Positions 16,030-25,027 of a stretch of DNA of 64,000 bases are shown here, piece by piece (positions within the stretch are counted from its first letter, which is position 1; each line of letters opens with the position of its first letter). A program made the translations under genes and the position numbers. The notes under the pieces are model-generated. The model was not told the DNA's origin and did not search any database. It saw only the letters and a program-made list of their open reading frames with translations. Origin of the DNA: Fluviicola sp. (GTDB lineage Bacteria > Bacteroidota > Bacteroidia > Flavobacteriales_D > Crocinitomicaceae); the NCBI RefSeq assembly GCF_029266855.1, contig NZ_JAQSWB010000011.1, forward strand, positions 17,234 through 81,233. The letters run 5' to 3'.

Positions 16030-17871
16030 ATGAACAACTTTATCTCCTTAACTCTCCTGGTTAGTCTATTGGCATTTTCTACATTCGGGCAATCCGGTCC
16101 TGCCGGTGTCGGAACTTCTGCGACCAATGTTTTATGGTTAAAAGCAGATGCCGGTACAAGCACTTCCACAAACGGCTCTCCAATTGCTTCGTGGAATGAT
16201 CAATCCGGAAACGGTGTTGTATTGGGCCAGAGCAATACGTCACAACAACCTTTATTTGTAAGTTCCCTTATGAACGGGCTTCCTGCAATTGAATTCGACA
16301 ATAATAACGGCACCGGGCAAAACGATTTTTTTTCAGCACCGGACAATCCCATTTTTGACAATACAAGCGGTTACAGTTTCTTCACGGTTACACGCATGAA
16401 AGGATTTGGAAATGCCCAGTCTATTATCAGTAAGCGAGTTAACTTTGGTAACGAAGAGGCTTTCATGATCTTCTTTTATTCTGCAAATGAACTCACCATT
16501 GATATTGATAATGATAACAACCGGTTTTCCAGCAATACCGCAAATAATATTAATACCAATAAAATTTACGATGTTTTCTATGATGGGACATTGACTTCGA
16601 CTCAACGAACCTCCATTTATGATGAAGAGCAATTACTCATTACTTCTGCAGAAAGCAGTTCGATTATCCCTGACAAAAATTCTCAGTTAACCGTCGGAGC
16701 CACTCATGTTGGTGATCCCAGATCTTTCAATGGCTATATCTCCGAAATCATCATGTACCGTACAAAAGTAAATGATGCGCAGCGAATCATAATCAATAAC
16801 CATCTGTCGGCGAAATACGATATTGCTTTAAGCTCAAACGATTTTTATGCAGGTGATAATCCGGCAAACGGAAATTACGACCGGAATATTTCAGGTGTCG
16901 GAAGAGATGCATCAGGTGGTTCGAATCCCCAATTCGATCCGTCAACTTGTGCCGGAATGGGAATTCAATCGGTTTCCGGTTTGGATAATACGGACTACAT
17001 TCTTGCCGGACATGCCTCACCGGCAAACAGTGAAGTCACAACAGATGTTGTCGGCATAAGCGGAACAAATGTTTCACGCTGGCAGCGTATCTGGTACATT
17101 GATATAACCAATACAGGCACCGCAACTACCGCGAATCTGACTTTCGATATGAGCGATGCCGGAATGGCGGGTGTTAATCTCGGTGTGACTTCAAATTACA
17201 TACTGGTTTACCGTTCCGGACAAACGGGATTCTGGACAGAAATTGCAGCAGCAAGCTCCATTGCCGGAGATCAGATCGTATTCTCAAACCAAAGTCTAAC
17301 ACAGGATGGTTACTATACTTTGGCCACCAAAGATTTTACTGTGAGTCCGCTGCCGGTTGAATTAGTTTATTTTGATGCTGCTTTGACGAACGGGCAGGTT
17401 GCTTTAACCTGGCAAACAGCAAGCGAATTCAACAGCAGTTATTTTGATGTGTTGAGATCGGATGATGCCAAAAACTGGTCAAGCATCGGAACAGTGGCAG
17501 CCGGCGGAACTTCTCAAACAAGTCTTGATTATTCTCTTTTGGATCAATCTCCCTTACCGGGCGTTTCATACTACCGTTTAAAACAAGTTGACTCAAACGG
17601 ATCCTTCGACTTATCGGAAATTCAATCTGTAAACAACAGCCGTAAAGTGAACCAGGTAAAAATTTACCCGAATCCTGCGGACAAAGGTTTGGTGACCGTT
17701 GCTTCTGATGAACCGATTACAGATCTTATTGTTTTCAATGCTTTAGGAAAAGTGGTTTTCGAAAAGAAACTTGATTCGGATGACACCTATCTGCTCGACA
17801 CGCAATCCTTTGAATCCGGAATGTACTGGATCAACCTGAACGGGGAGAACTACAAACTGATTGTTCGGTGA
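16030..17871 (+). CDS. Secreted concanavalin-like T9SS protein
   Basis: 613 residues. The signal peptide is cut near STFGQ. A lectin/LamG-like domain spans about 27-260, opening with VLWLKADAGT and SWNDQSGNG, the usual start of these Bacteroidota surface proteins. A following segment (FYAGDNPANGNYDRNISGVGRD) resembles the DUF8202-type region. Then comes an Fn3-like part beginning LPVELVYFDA with VALTWQTASE, and a type A T9SS sorting domain from about 543 (KIYPNP) to the end. It is probably a surface-displayed adhesin or glycan-binding protein. No catalytic motif is seen. It is monocistronic, with its own promoter and a strong terminator. Confidence 0.8.
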   Translation: MNNFISLTLLVSLLAFSTFGQSGPAGVGTSATNVLWLKADAGTSTSTNGSPIASWNDQSGNGVVLGQSNTSQQPLFVSSLMNGLPAIEFDNNNGTGQNDFFSAPDNPIFDNTSGYSFFTVTRMKGFGNAQSIISKRVNFGNEEAFMIFFYSANELTIDIDNDNNRFSSNTANNINTNKIYDVFYDGTLTSTQRTSIYDEEQLLITSAESSSIIPDKNSQLTVGATHVGDPRSFNGYISEIIMYRTKVNDAQRIIINNHLSAKYDIALSSNDFYAGDNPANGNYDRNISGVGRDASGGSNPQFDPSTCAGMGIQSVSGLDNTDYILAGHASPANSEVTTDVVGISGTNVSRWQRIWYIDITNTGTATTANLTFDMSDAGMAGVNLGVTSNYILVYRSGQTGFWTEIAAASSIAGDQIVFSNQSLTQDGYYTLATKDFTVSPLPVELVYFDAALTNGQVALTWQTASEFNSSYFDVLRSDDAKNWSSIGTVAAGGTSQTSLDYSLLDQSPLPGVSYYRLKQVDSNGSFDLSEIQSVNNSRKVNQVKIYPNPADKGLVTVASDEPITDLIVFNALGKVVFEKKLDSDDTYLLDTQSFESGMYWINLNGENYKLIVR

Positions 17872-17886
17872 ATTATAAATGGTTTA

Positions 17887-17926
17887 ATTATCAAGGGAAT
17901 AGAGTAATAAAGATCCCCTTGATAAT
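17887..17926. terminator. Bidirectional terminator between convergent genes
   Basis: A perfect 11-base stem (ATTATCAAGGG with CCCTTGATAAT) with an 18-base loop lies between the lectin-like gene and the minus-strand phosphatase gene. Confidence 0.7.
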
Positions 17927-17952
17927 TTATAATTGATCATTTTTAATTTTGT

Positions 17953-18807
17953 TTATATTCTGATTCCAACCACACAAATATCATCCACCTGTTCTTGCTT
18001 TCCCTTCCAGTTATTGTAATTCAAAAGCAACTCTGTTCGCTGTTTCTGTAATTCGAAATCACAGATCGAGGTAAGTAGATTCCGGAATCGTTGTCTGTTG
18101 AATTTTTTTACATTTTCTCCCCCGAACTGGTCCGTATACCCATCCGAAAAAAGGTAAAACTGATCTCCTTCCTGTAAGCCGAAGTGAATCGTTTCAAACT
18201 CTTTTGATTCTTTTGAAGCATGTCCTATTGAATCCAGGCCTTTTTTAAATTCTATTAATTCGCCCTCTCTTACAAGAACCAATGGCCTTCCTGCACCGCA
18301 AAATGATCCTTTCATTTGAGTGAGGTTGAACTTACAAAACACCAGATCCATCCCATCTCTGGTTGTACCTTCCGTTAAATGCTCATTGAACAAACTGGTC
18401 AATTCAAGATCCAATAATGCAACAATTTTTGCGGGATCCGACAAGCCCTCCAGCCGGATAATTTGTCGTAGCAGGGCATTCCCCGCAATATTCACCATTG
18501 CTCCGGGGACACCATGTCCCGTACAATCGCCAACAGCAAAATACACCTCATCGTGGTGTTGGAAAATCCAATAGAAATCACCGCTTACAATATCCTTTGG
18601 CTGAAAAATAACAAAAGCGTCCGAAAATATATTTTGGAAGACCCGCTCATTTGGCAAAATACTTCGCTGTAAACTTCCTGCATAACGCATACTTTCATGC
18701 AAAGTTTTAGCTTGTTGTTCCAAATAAGTAATTCGACTGGCAAGTTCTCCTGAAACCAAATTGGGTTCTGATAACTGAACTTGCTCTTCCAAAACGAGCG
18801 TATTCAT
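17953..18807 (-). CDS. SpoIIE/PP2C-type serine phosphatase
   Basis: 284 residues, cytoplasmic. A short coiled-coil N-terminus (about 20-45) is followed by a SpoIIE domain. The metal-binding and core motifs are in place: DIVSGDFYW, DCTGHGVPGAMVN and the C-terminal LFSDGYTDQFGG. Such phosphatases usually dephosphorylate anti-sigma-factor antagonists or respond to a sensor domain. No sensor domain, kinase or STAS gene is nearby, so the partner is unknown. A weak -7-like box (TATTTTTT) lies 5 bases upstream of the ATG. Confidence 0.85.
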   Translation of the reverse strand: MNTLVLEEQVQLSEPNLVSGELASRITYLEQQAKTLHESMRYAGSLQRSILPNERVFQNIFSDAFVIFQPKDIVSGDFYWIFQHHDEVYFAVGDCTGHGVPGAMVNIAGNALLRQIIRLEGLSDPAKIVALLDLELTSLFNEHLTEGTTRDGMDLVFCKFNLTQMKGSFCGAGRPLVLVREGELIEFKKGLDSIGHASKESKEFETIHFGLQEGDQFYLFSDGYTDQFGGENVKKFNRQRFRNLLTSICDFELQKQRTELLLNYNNWKGKQEQVDDICVVGIRI

Positions 18808-19062
18808 CGTGTAAAAAATAAAATTGAAAAACTGATTGTTTGTTGAAGGATTTTCAGAGGATCAACAACCTCCATCGCTAGTTAGACCCTACAGAAACGG
18901 GTCATCATTCGCATACGCCAAATGGGATGGAACGAAAAAATTTGATATGTGGAAATGAATTTCACGAAACAAAACTAATCAATTTTTGAATGGATCTGCT
19001 TTTCGACCGGATTAATTATTCTATGGGATAACTGATCGATTGGTCTTTTTGCGAATTTGTCC

Positions 19063-20169
19063 TCATAAAAATCCGATTTCCTGGAGTGCCGATTTTAGTT
19101 TTTCAAGACCAAATTCCGTTTCCAGTTCTTCCAATCTGTATGCAGGTCTATGGCTCAATTTCAGGACCAGATCAATTTTATCAGCCAAAGGCAAAACAGG
19201 ATCCCAAACCTCACAATGTTTTTCCAGGACAGGGATTCCAAGGAGTTCCCTCGTAGCAATACATGGTTTTCCGGAAAGCAAAGCACGAATTACTTTCAGT
19301 TTGATTCCGCTCGTTTTGAATCCTATCAGTAAATGGACGGAGCAACTGCGCATGAGCTCATTCAAATCGGAATCATTCGGGTTTGCAATGCATTCCCAGC
19401 CCTGAGACTGAATTTTTTTGATTAAATGGGCACTTGGATTCTTGCCTGCAATTACTACCGGAATTTCCAATTTTTTACGCCTGTTTTCGCGAATTACCGC
19501 ATCGATTGCCTCCTGGTTTTCCGGAACGGATAAATTTCCGTGAAAAAGAACAAATGTCTTTCCTTCTGCCGGTTCAAGAATCAGATCCGCATCGATCGTG
19601 ACAGGTAAATAACTTGCCTGAAAACCCAATTGATTGTAATAATCCCGGTCATTTTCCGAGATACATAAAAGCGGAACCTTTTTCAATTTGTTTTCGTGCT
19701 TTCGAAGTTTCCGGGATTCCAAACCAAAGAACAAACGCTCGGAGACCGTTTTTGCATCCTTCGCCAAATCACGGTAATACTGCCACTCGATATTGTGCAT
19801 CCGGACAGCTACTTGTTTCTGATTTTTGATTAATTCGTCCACCCAAAAAGCACAATGCTGTCCTTCCAGTAAAACCGGACCTCCATTTGCCAATAGGCGG
19901 CTTAAAAGCATTTCAGAGTTCCTGCTTTTCACAATGTAGGGCAGATTCGAAAAAGCAGATTTCACCCCGTTTTTCCGATCGTAATAATAAACCTCATTTG
20001 CAATATCAGAGAAGTCGTGGTTTCTCCCCCTACCGTATTCGTAACAATGAAGAATCACGGAATACCCCAAATTCTTTAATCCCTTCGCTCTCAGATAAAC
20101 ATCCAGAACACCGCCATAATCGGGCGGAAACGGTACATCGAAGGAAACGATATGGATTTGCTTATTCAT
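19063..20169 (-). CDS. Glycosyltransferase, GT4-like
   Basis: 368 residues. The N-terminal Rossmann-like part opens IVSFDVPFPPDYGG, the acceptor-side loop typical of GT-B enzymes. The C-terminal half holds FVLFHGNLSVPENQEAI, VVIAGKNPS and GIKLKVIRALLSGKPCIAT, where a donor-sugar nucleotide would bind. It probably adds a sugar to a surface polysaccharide or glycan. Donor and acceptor are not known. It overlaps the upstream glycosyltransferase gene by 8 bases, so both belong to one minus-strand transcript. Confidence 0.8.
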   Translation of the reverse strand: MNKQIHIVSFDVPFPPDYGGVLDVYLRAKGLKNLGYSVILHCYEYGRGRNHDFSDIANEVYYYDRKNGVKSAFSNLPYIVKSRNSEMLLSRLLANGGPVLLEGQHCAFWVDELIKNQKQVAVRMHNIEWQYYRDLAKDAKTVSERLFFGLESRKLRKHENKLKKVPLLCISENDRDYYNQLGFQASYLPVTIDADLILEPAEGKTFVLFHGNLSVPENQEAIDAVIRENRRKKLEIPVVIAGKNPSAHLIKKIQSQGWECIANPNDSDLNELMRSCSVHLLIGFKTSGIKLKVIRALLSGKPCIATRELLGIPVLEKHCEVWDPVLPLADKIDLVLKLSHRPAYRLEELETEFGLEKLKSALQEIGFL

Positions 20170-21286
20170 GAACTTTCGGATAGAATTCGTTTAACTGCTG
20201 TACTTCTACTTCCCAATTTTCTTTGCCGGCTGCAATTTTACAATTGCTTTTCCAGGATGCTATCAACTCCGGATTATTGAGAATCGATTGAATTTGATTT
20301 GCAAGGTGCTCAGGTTCAAAATCCGTCACAATTTCGCCTACTTCATATTCTTTAACCAGCTTCGAAACCTCCACCAGGTTTGAACAAATAACGGGTGTAG
20401 AAGTATGAATATAATCGAAGATCTTGTTTGGTAAGGAAAATAAATAATTGGGATTAGTAGGCTGGTCGAAACTTAAACCCAGATCAGCCTGTTGTGTAAA
20501 TTGGAGTAATTCCCGGTAAGGACGTTTACCGAAGAAAAGCACCAAATCCTGCCATTTCTCAATTTCTACCAGTCTTTGCATTTCGGGAATAATATCGCCA
20601 CCGCCCACGATGATCAGAACAGTATTCTCCAAAAAAGGAATCATGCGGATCGCTTCTTCCACTCCCCTGTCGACATTCAATCCGGCGCCCTGCATAATCA
20701 GGACATGTTTTCCCTCAGGAATACCGAGTTCTTTTTTTGACCGGATGACAGTCGGATTCCAGAGAGGAGAAACATTCCGGACCACCTTCAGCTCTACTCC
20801 ATATTTTTCCCGGTATTTCCGGGCAATCGAATGATTAACAGTACTTACATATCGGAGTTTAGGGAATATAAATCGCTCGATGCGTTCCCAGACCGCTTTA
20901 ACTTTTGGCCTGCTGATTAACTCCGGAACCTCTGTAAAATATTCATGTGAATCGTAAACCAATTTCTTCCTTTTCAGCTTGGAAACCAGGTAATTTGGGA
21001 GAAGTGTGTCCAGGTCATTTGCCACCAGGATGTCGGATGAACGAAACAGGAGAAACCAGAACAGCCGGAAATTGAACCAGGCATAGAACAGTGCTCCTTT
21101 TTCAAAAAACATCCTGAATCGTTTAGTGCGGTAGCTCCGGTATTCCATTTCCTGGCTTGACCGGAGTTTTCGTCCTACCAACAAGACATCATATCCCCGA
21201 CTTTCAATAAATGAACATACTTTATGAACACGCTGATCGGTGTTCAAATCATTGATAACGCTAACGATAACGGTTGGTTTCTTCAA
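20162..21286 (-). CDS. Glycosyltransferase family 4
   Basis: 374 residues with a GT-B fold. It opens TVIVSVINDLNTDQRVHK, and DILVANDLDTLLPNYL and YDSHEYF follow in the N-terminal domain. The donor domain contains VLIMQGAGLNVDRGVEEAI, LFFGKRPYRELLQF and LPNKIFDYIHTSTPVICS, all typical of GT4. The substrate is unknown. Its start lies just 1 base after the stop of the secreted protease gene and its end overlaps the next glycosyltransferase, so three genes form a tight group. Confidence 0.85.
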   Translation of the reverse strand: MKKPTVIVSVINDLNTDQRVHKVCSFIESRGYDVLLVGRKLRSSQEMEYRSYRTKRFRMFFEKGALFYAWFNFRLFWFLLFRSSDILVANDLDTLLPNYLVSKLKRKKLVYDSHEYFTEVPELISRPKVKAVWERIERFIFPKLRYVSTVNHSIARKYREKYGVELKVVRNVSPLWNPTVIRSKKELGIPEGKHVLIMQGAGLNVDRGVEEAIRMIPFLENTVLIIVGGGDIIPEMQRLVEIEKWQDLVLFFGKRPYRELLQFTQQADLGLSFDQPTNPNYLFSLPNKIFDYIHTSTPVICSNLVEVSKLVKEYEVGEIVTDFEPEHLANQIQSILNNPELIASWKSNCKIAAGKENWEVEVQQLNEFYPKVHE

Positions 21287-21287
21287 T

Positions 21288-23774
21288 CTATAGTTTTACG
21301 ATTCGTGCAATGCGCTGAATAGTTCCGTCCGAGATTCGAATGTGATAGCTGCCCTTTGCAACCTTATTCAAATCGAAGATTACTTCACTACCAGTGATGT
21401 TCTTTTGAGTTTGGATGATTTTGCCGGTCATATCCATAAGTTCAAGTGAGATCGTTCCGCTTTCAATCCCGGAAAGATTCACTCTGACTTCATCAAATGC
21501 CGGGTTCGGATAAATTACAACCGCATCCAGGTGATTTTGCTCGATTCCCAATGAATTTGAAAGGATGATGTTATAATCCTCCACTTCCCCGTAATTGGTA
21601 ACTCCGCAAGGAGTTATCGGACCCTCTCCTCCCTGTTCTGCGTTAAAAACAATACGAGTGCGCATTTTGACTATTCCCGTTACTGCACCTGCAGGAACTG
21701 TAAAATTGAACACCAGGGATGAACCGGATGTTATCGATACAAAAGCGATTCGCTCATCTGCATCATCAAAATCGAAATCACTGTTGAAATCAATCCATGC
21801 AGCAATCTCATCACCAATATAGGCGCTTCCGGGAGCATCGCCTGTTATTTGCGGAATAATCGCAATGTCGTAGGATTGACCTTTGATCAAAGTGGTGCTT
21901 AAATTATAATCTGTATAGTTGGTGCACTCACTTTCGTTATTGATTGTTTCCAGGATTACTTTTTGGATAAATTCATCACAATAGGTAGATGTTGCCGTGC
22001 ATGGAGCTGTTGCTGTTGTCACGAAAATGTAATCTGTTTTCAATTCAACATCAGAACCCGCCGCATTTGAAACAGTCAATTCAACGGTATAATTTCCCGC
22101 AGTTGAAAAAGTTACCTGCGGATTTTGTGACGATGCGCTTGTTCCACCGGTGTATGCCCAGCCATTTGCAGGTGTAATTTGCCACGCCCAACTGGTGGGG
22201 TTTCCCGTAGAAAGATCTGTGAATTGGGATGTTCCTCCCACACTAACAGTTGTTGGGTTTGCACTAAATTGAGCTACGGGTGCATTTGGCGCAACAGTAC
22301 ATGGAGCTGACCTTCCAGGCAAAAAAGTTACTCCTGTATTGTTCGGATCCAGCCAGGGTTTTAACTGCGCATTTGGAGTCGTGCCGTTTTGGTCCCAATC
22401 GAAATAAAACTTTCCATACAAATCATGCTTATCCGGGCCGGTTCCTGCTCCTGCTCCATTAGCAACACAAGCGGAAGCACCGCCGGAAAGCTGTCCGACT
22501 ATTCGCCCCAAAGCATTAAATACAGGTGAGCCGGAGGATCCTCCCTCTGTAACTCCATGACCATTTGCAGTTGTTGACCAGAAAACTTTCCAATGGGCAT
22601 TCGGGGCCCCGCCATTATATGTTTCGCTTGTTAATGCCTGCGTATAAGTAGATATTTTCTTAGCACTTCCGGCAGGATGATGGATTCCCACACCACTTGC
22701 GGAAGCATAGTTTGTTCTGTCCCAACCCGCGTAAAACGCTTCGTATGAAGCCGGAGGCTGAGAGCTTAATTCAACCAAATAAAAATCAGAGCCCGCAACC
22801 TGGTATGGCTGCGGAGGATTATTTAAGGTCCCATTTCCCGAAGAAGCCCGCACGGTACCTCCTGTCATTGTTTTCGTTCCTTTTGAAGGGTCATTGTAAT
22901 TTGCCGTACCGGGTGCACAAGTGTTTTTTTGATATTTCCAGTACCAAACCCATGTTGCAATGGATTGGCCCGCTACCCTTTCACCGCAATGCCAGGCAGT
23001 GAGAATATAGGGCTTACAATCAGCTGCAGTATTGTTGATAGTAGAAGCAGAACAAACATACGTAGACGTTCCATCATTAAAAGTATAGTGAACAACAGAC
23101 TTGATCTGATTGTTCCAGGTATTTCCCTCCGAACAGGCAACATCTACTTCACAGCTCCCGGCCTTTGCGTGAACAGACTCCTCTGCAATAAATGCATTTA
23201 CATGTTCCTCCACTCCACGGTAGAAATAAACCACTTCACTGATATTGAAAACCGGAGTTTCCTGAACCCACGATGGGGCACTGTATTCCAAATACAACTT
23301 CTCTCCCTGAACCATTTCCATAGCCTGAAAATCATCCGTCGCAGAAGTATAAGCTCCCAGAATTTGTTTCCCGTTCTCATTATATGCAAACAACTTTCCG
23401 CCTGCCGGGATTTGGACAGCTTCTGAAAAATACAAGCCAAGGGCTAGCGCATCTTTTCCTGAAATAACCAGCCTCCAAACTTTCGTACCATTGGAGAGTA
23501 AAGTCCAGGTTCCGGAATTATTTATGGTAATTGAAACAGGAACATTCAGACCTACACGATAAGCTCCTTTTGGGTCATTTGCCAGATCGACTGTTTTTGC
23601 TGCTGCAATATCGGGTTTGCTCAGTGTGTAAACGGGTGGGGAATATTGAAATGGAGCACTGCCCGCAGTAGTCACTTTTTGTAACCCTACCGGAAGACCT
23701 CCTTCGCTGAGCTGTGCAATTAATGCTGTATTAAGAGACATGAAAATGCCAAGCATTAAAAGATATTTTAGCAT
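21288..23774 (-). CDS. Secreted lysyl-endopeptidase-like serine protease with T9SS domain
   Basis: 828 residues from the ATG at 23774; an in-frame TTG at 23804 would add 10 residues before the signal peptide. The trypsin-fold domain carries ILTAWHC (His 262), GSDFYLVEL (Asp 330) and GSSGSP (Ser 414), an intact triad like Achromobacter protease I. A PKD domain (about 500-585) and a GEVED-type beta domain (about 600-745) follow, then a T9SS sorting domain (VVIYPNP near 757 to the end). It is probably exported to digest external proteins. It is followed at once by two glycosyltransferase genes on the same strand. Confidence 0.88.
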   Translation of the reverse strand: MLKYLLMLGIFMSLNTALIAQLSEGGLPVGLQKVTTAGSAPFQYSPPVYTLSKPDIAAAKTVDLANDPKGAYRVGLNVPVSITINNSGTWTLLSNGTKVWRLVISGKDALALGLYFSEAVQIPAGGKLFAYNENGKQILGAYTSATDDFQAMEMVQGEKLYLEYSAPSWVQETPVFNISEVVYFYRGVEEHVNAFIAEESVHAKAGSCEVDVACSEGNTWNNQIKSVVHYTFNDGTSTYVCSASTINNTAADCKPYILTAWHCGERVAGQSIATWVWYWKYQKNTCAPGTANYNDPSKGTKTMTGGTVRASSGNGTLNNPPQPYQVAGSDFYLVELSSQPPASYEAFYAGWDRTNYASASGVGIHHPAGSAKKISTYTQALTSETYNGGAPNAHWKVFWSTTANGHGVTEGGSSGSPVFNALGRIVGQLSGGASACVANGAGAGTGPDKHDLYGKFYFDWDQNGTTPNAQLKPWLDPNNTGVTFLPGRSAPCTVAPNAPVAQFSANPTTVSVGGTSQFTDLSTGNPTSWAWQITPANGWAYTGGTSASSQNPQVTFSTAGNYTVELTVSNAAGSDVELKTDYIFVTTATAPCTATSTYCDEFIQKVILETINNESECTNYTDYNLSTTLIKGQSYDIAIIPQITGDAPGSAYIGDEIAAWIDFNSDFDFDDADERIAFVSITSGSSLVFNFTVPAGAVTGIVKMRTRIVFNAEQGGEGPITPCGVTNYGEVEDYNIILSNSLGIEQNHLDAVVIYPNPAFDEVRVNLSGIESGTISLELMDMTGKIIQTQKNITGSEVIFDLNKVAKGSYHIRISDGTIQRIARIVKL

Positions 23775-23866
23775 TGTGCTTATATTTATGTGTAGTTTTC
23801 TCAAAATTACACTCTTTTAACACAAGAAACCAACTTGAAAACGCTTTTTTATAGAAGTTTGTCGTT

Positions 23867-24559
23867 ATGGATAAGGTATTAGTTATCGAAGACGAGCAAA
23901 GTTTGCTTGAGATGATTCAATTTAACCTGGAACTGGAGGGATATTCCGTGACCACAATTAACAATGGCAGGGAGGCCCTGGCAATGAAAAATCAGTTGGA
24001 TAACTACGATCTTGTTATCCTGGACGTCATGTTGCCGGAAGTAAGCGGCCTGGATATTTGCCGGGCGTACAGAGAAGTTTCCACAGTTCCGATTATTTTT
24101 ATTTCTGCCAAAGGAAACACAATTGACCGGGTTGCCGGGTTGAAATTAGGAGCAAATGACTATTTACCGAAACCTTTTGATTTGGAAGAATTCATTTTGC
24201 GTTGTTCGGTTTTGGTTCAGCCAAATAAAAAACAAATGGTACTTCCTTCGGAGATAAAAATCGGGAACTACCGCGTATTACCCGCATCATTTGAAGTGGA
24301 AAATATGATTTCCGGCGAAAAACAGGAACTGAGTAAACGCGAAATGGAACTGATCCAATTGTTTTACCTGAAAAAAGATCAGGTCGTTTCCCGCGATGAA
24401 ATTCTCACCACTTTGTGGACCAACGATCAATTTCCAACCGGGCGAACGATCGATAATTACATTTTGAGTTTCCGGAAACTATTTGAAGAGGATCCGAAGA
24501 ATCCCCAGTTTTTTCATTCCATCCGCGGTGTCGGATATAAATTTACCTTACTTGATTAA
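23867..24559 (+). CDS. OmpR-family response regulator
   Basis: 230 residues. The receiver domain has acidic residues E8, D9 and E10, the phosphoacceptor D53 in VILDVMLPE, S80 and K102 in YLPKPFD. A winged-helix DNA-binding domain follows (about 130-228), ending SIRGVGYKF. It is a DNA-binding transcription regulator. No histidine kinase gene lies next to it. It diverges from the secreted protease gene across a 92-base region, and is followed 15 bases later by the dCMP deaminase gene. Confidence 0.92.
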   Translation: MDKVLVIEDEQSLLEMIQFNLELEGYSVTTINNGREALAMKNQLDNYDLVILDVMLPEVSGLDICRAYREVSTVPIIFISAKGNTIDRVAGLKLGANDYLPKPFDLEEFILRCSVLVQPNKKQMVLPSEIKIGNYRVLPASFEVENMISGEKQELSKREMELIQLFYLKKDQVVSRDEILTTLWTNDQFPTGRTIDNYILSFRKLFEEDPKNPQFFHSIRGVGYKFTLLD

Positions 24560-24562
24560 TCC

Positions 24563-24570
24563 TATCTTTG
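24563..24570 (+). promoter_or_regulatory. -7 box TATCTTTG directly before the dCMP deaminase start
   Basis: A full match to TAnnTTTG, followed by CAAC and then the ATG at 24575. The first transcribed base should fall at or beside the start codon, which predicts a leaderless mRNA. Confidence 0.6.
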
Positions 24571-24574
24571 CAAC

Positions 24575-25027
24575 ATGGTTGTAGAACTTGACAGAGAAAT
24601 AACAGAAGAAAAAAAATTGCGGTACGACAAAGCCTATTTAAGAATGGCCCAAACCTGGGCAGAATTGTCGCATTGTGAACGTAAAAAAGTTGGAGCGCTC
24701 ATTGTACGTGATGGGAGAATTATTTCCGACGGATATAATGGAACACCGGCAGGTTTTCCGAATTGCTGTGAAGATCAACAGGGAAACACGGAATGGTATG
24801 TGTTGCATGCAGAAGCAAATGCAATCCTGAAAGTGGCCCGCTCTACAAATGATTGCAGTGGTGCTACACTTTTTATTACCTTGTCGCCATGTAAAGATTG
24901 CAGTAAGCTGGTTTTGCAAGCCGGAATTAAAAGAGTTGTTTATATGATGGAGTATAAAGATACCACTGGCGTTGATTTCCTCAAAAGCGCGGGTGTTGAA
25001 GTTGTTCACATCGCAGACCCAAACTAA
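24575..25027 (+). CDS. dCMP deaminase (ComEB-like)
   Basis: 150 residues, cytoplasmic. It deaminates dCMP to dUMP, feeding thymidylate synthesis. The zinc site is intact: H78-A-E80 and S-P-C106-x2-C109, with the deaminase-specific NGTPAGFPNCCE upstream. It works in the same route as the dUTPase at 9757. The stop is immediately followed by the ATG of the S41 protease gene, so the two probably share a transcript. Confidence 0.92.
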   Translation: MVVELDREITEEKKLRYDKAYLRMAQTWAELSHCERKKVGALIVRDGRIISDGYNGTPAGFPNCCEDQQGNTEWYVLHAEANAILKVARSTNDCSGATLFITLSPCKDCSKLVLQAGIKRVVYMMEYKDTTGVDFLKSAGVEVVHIADPN

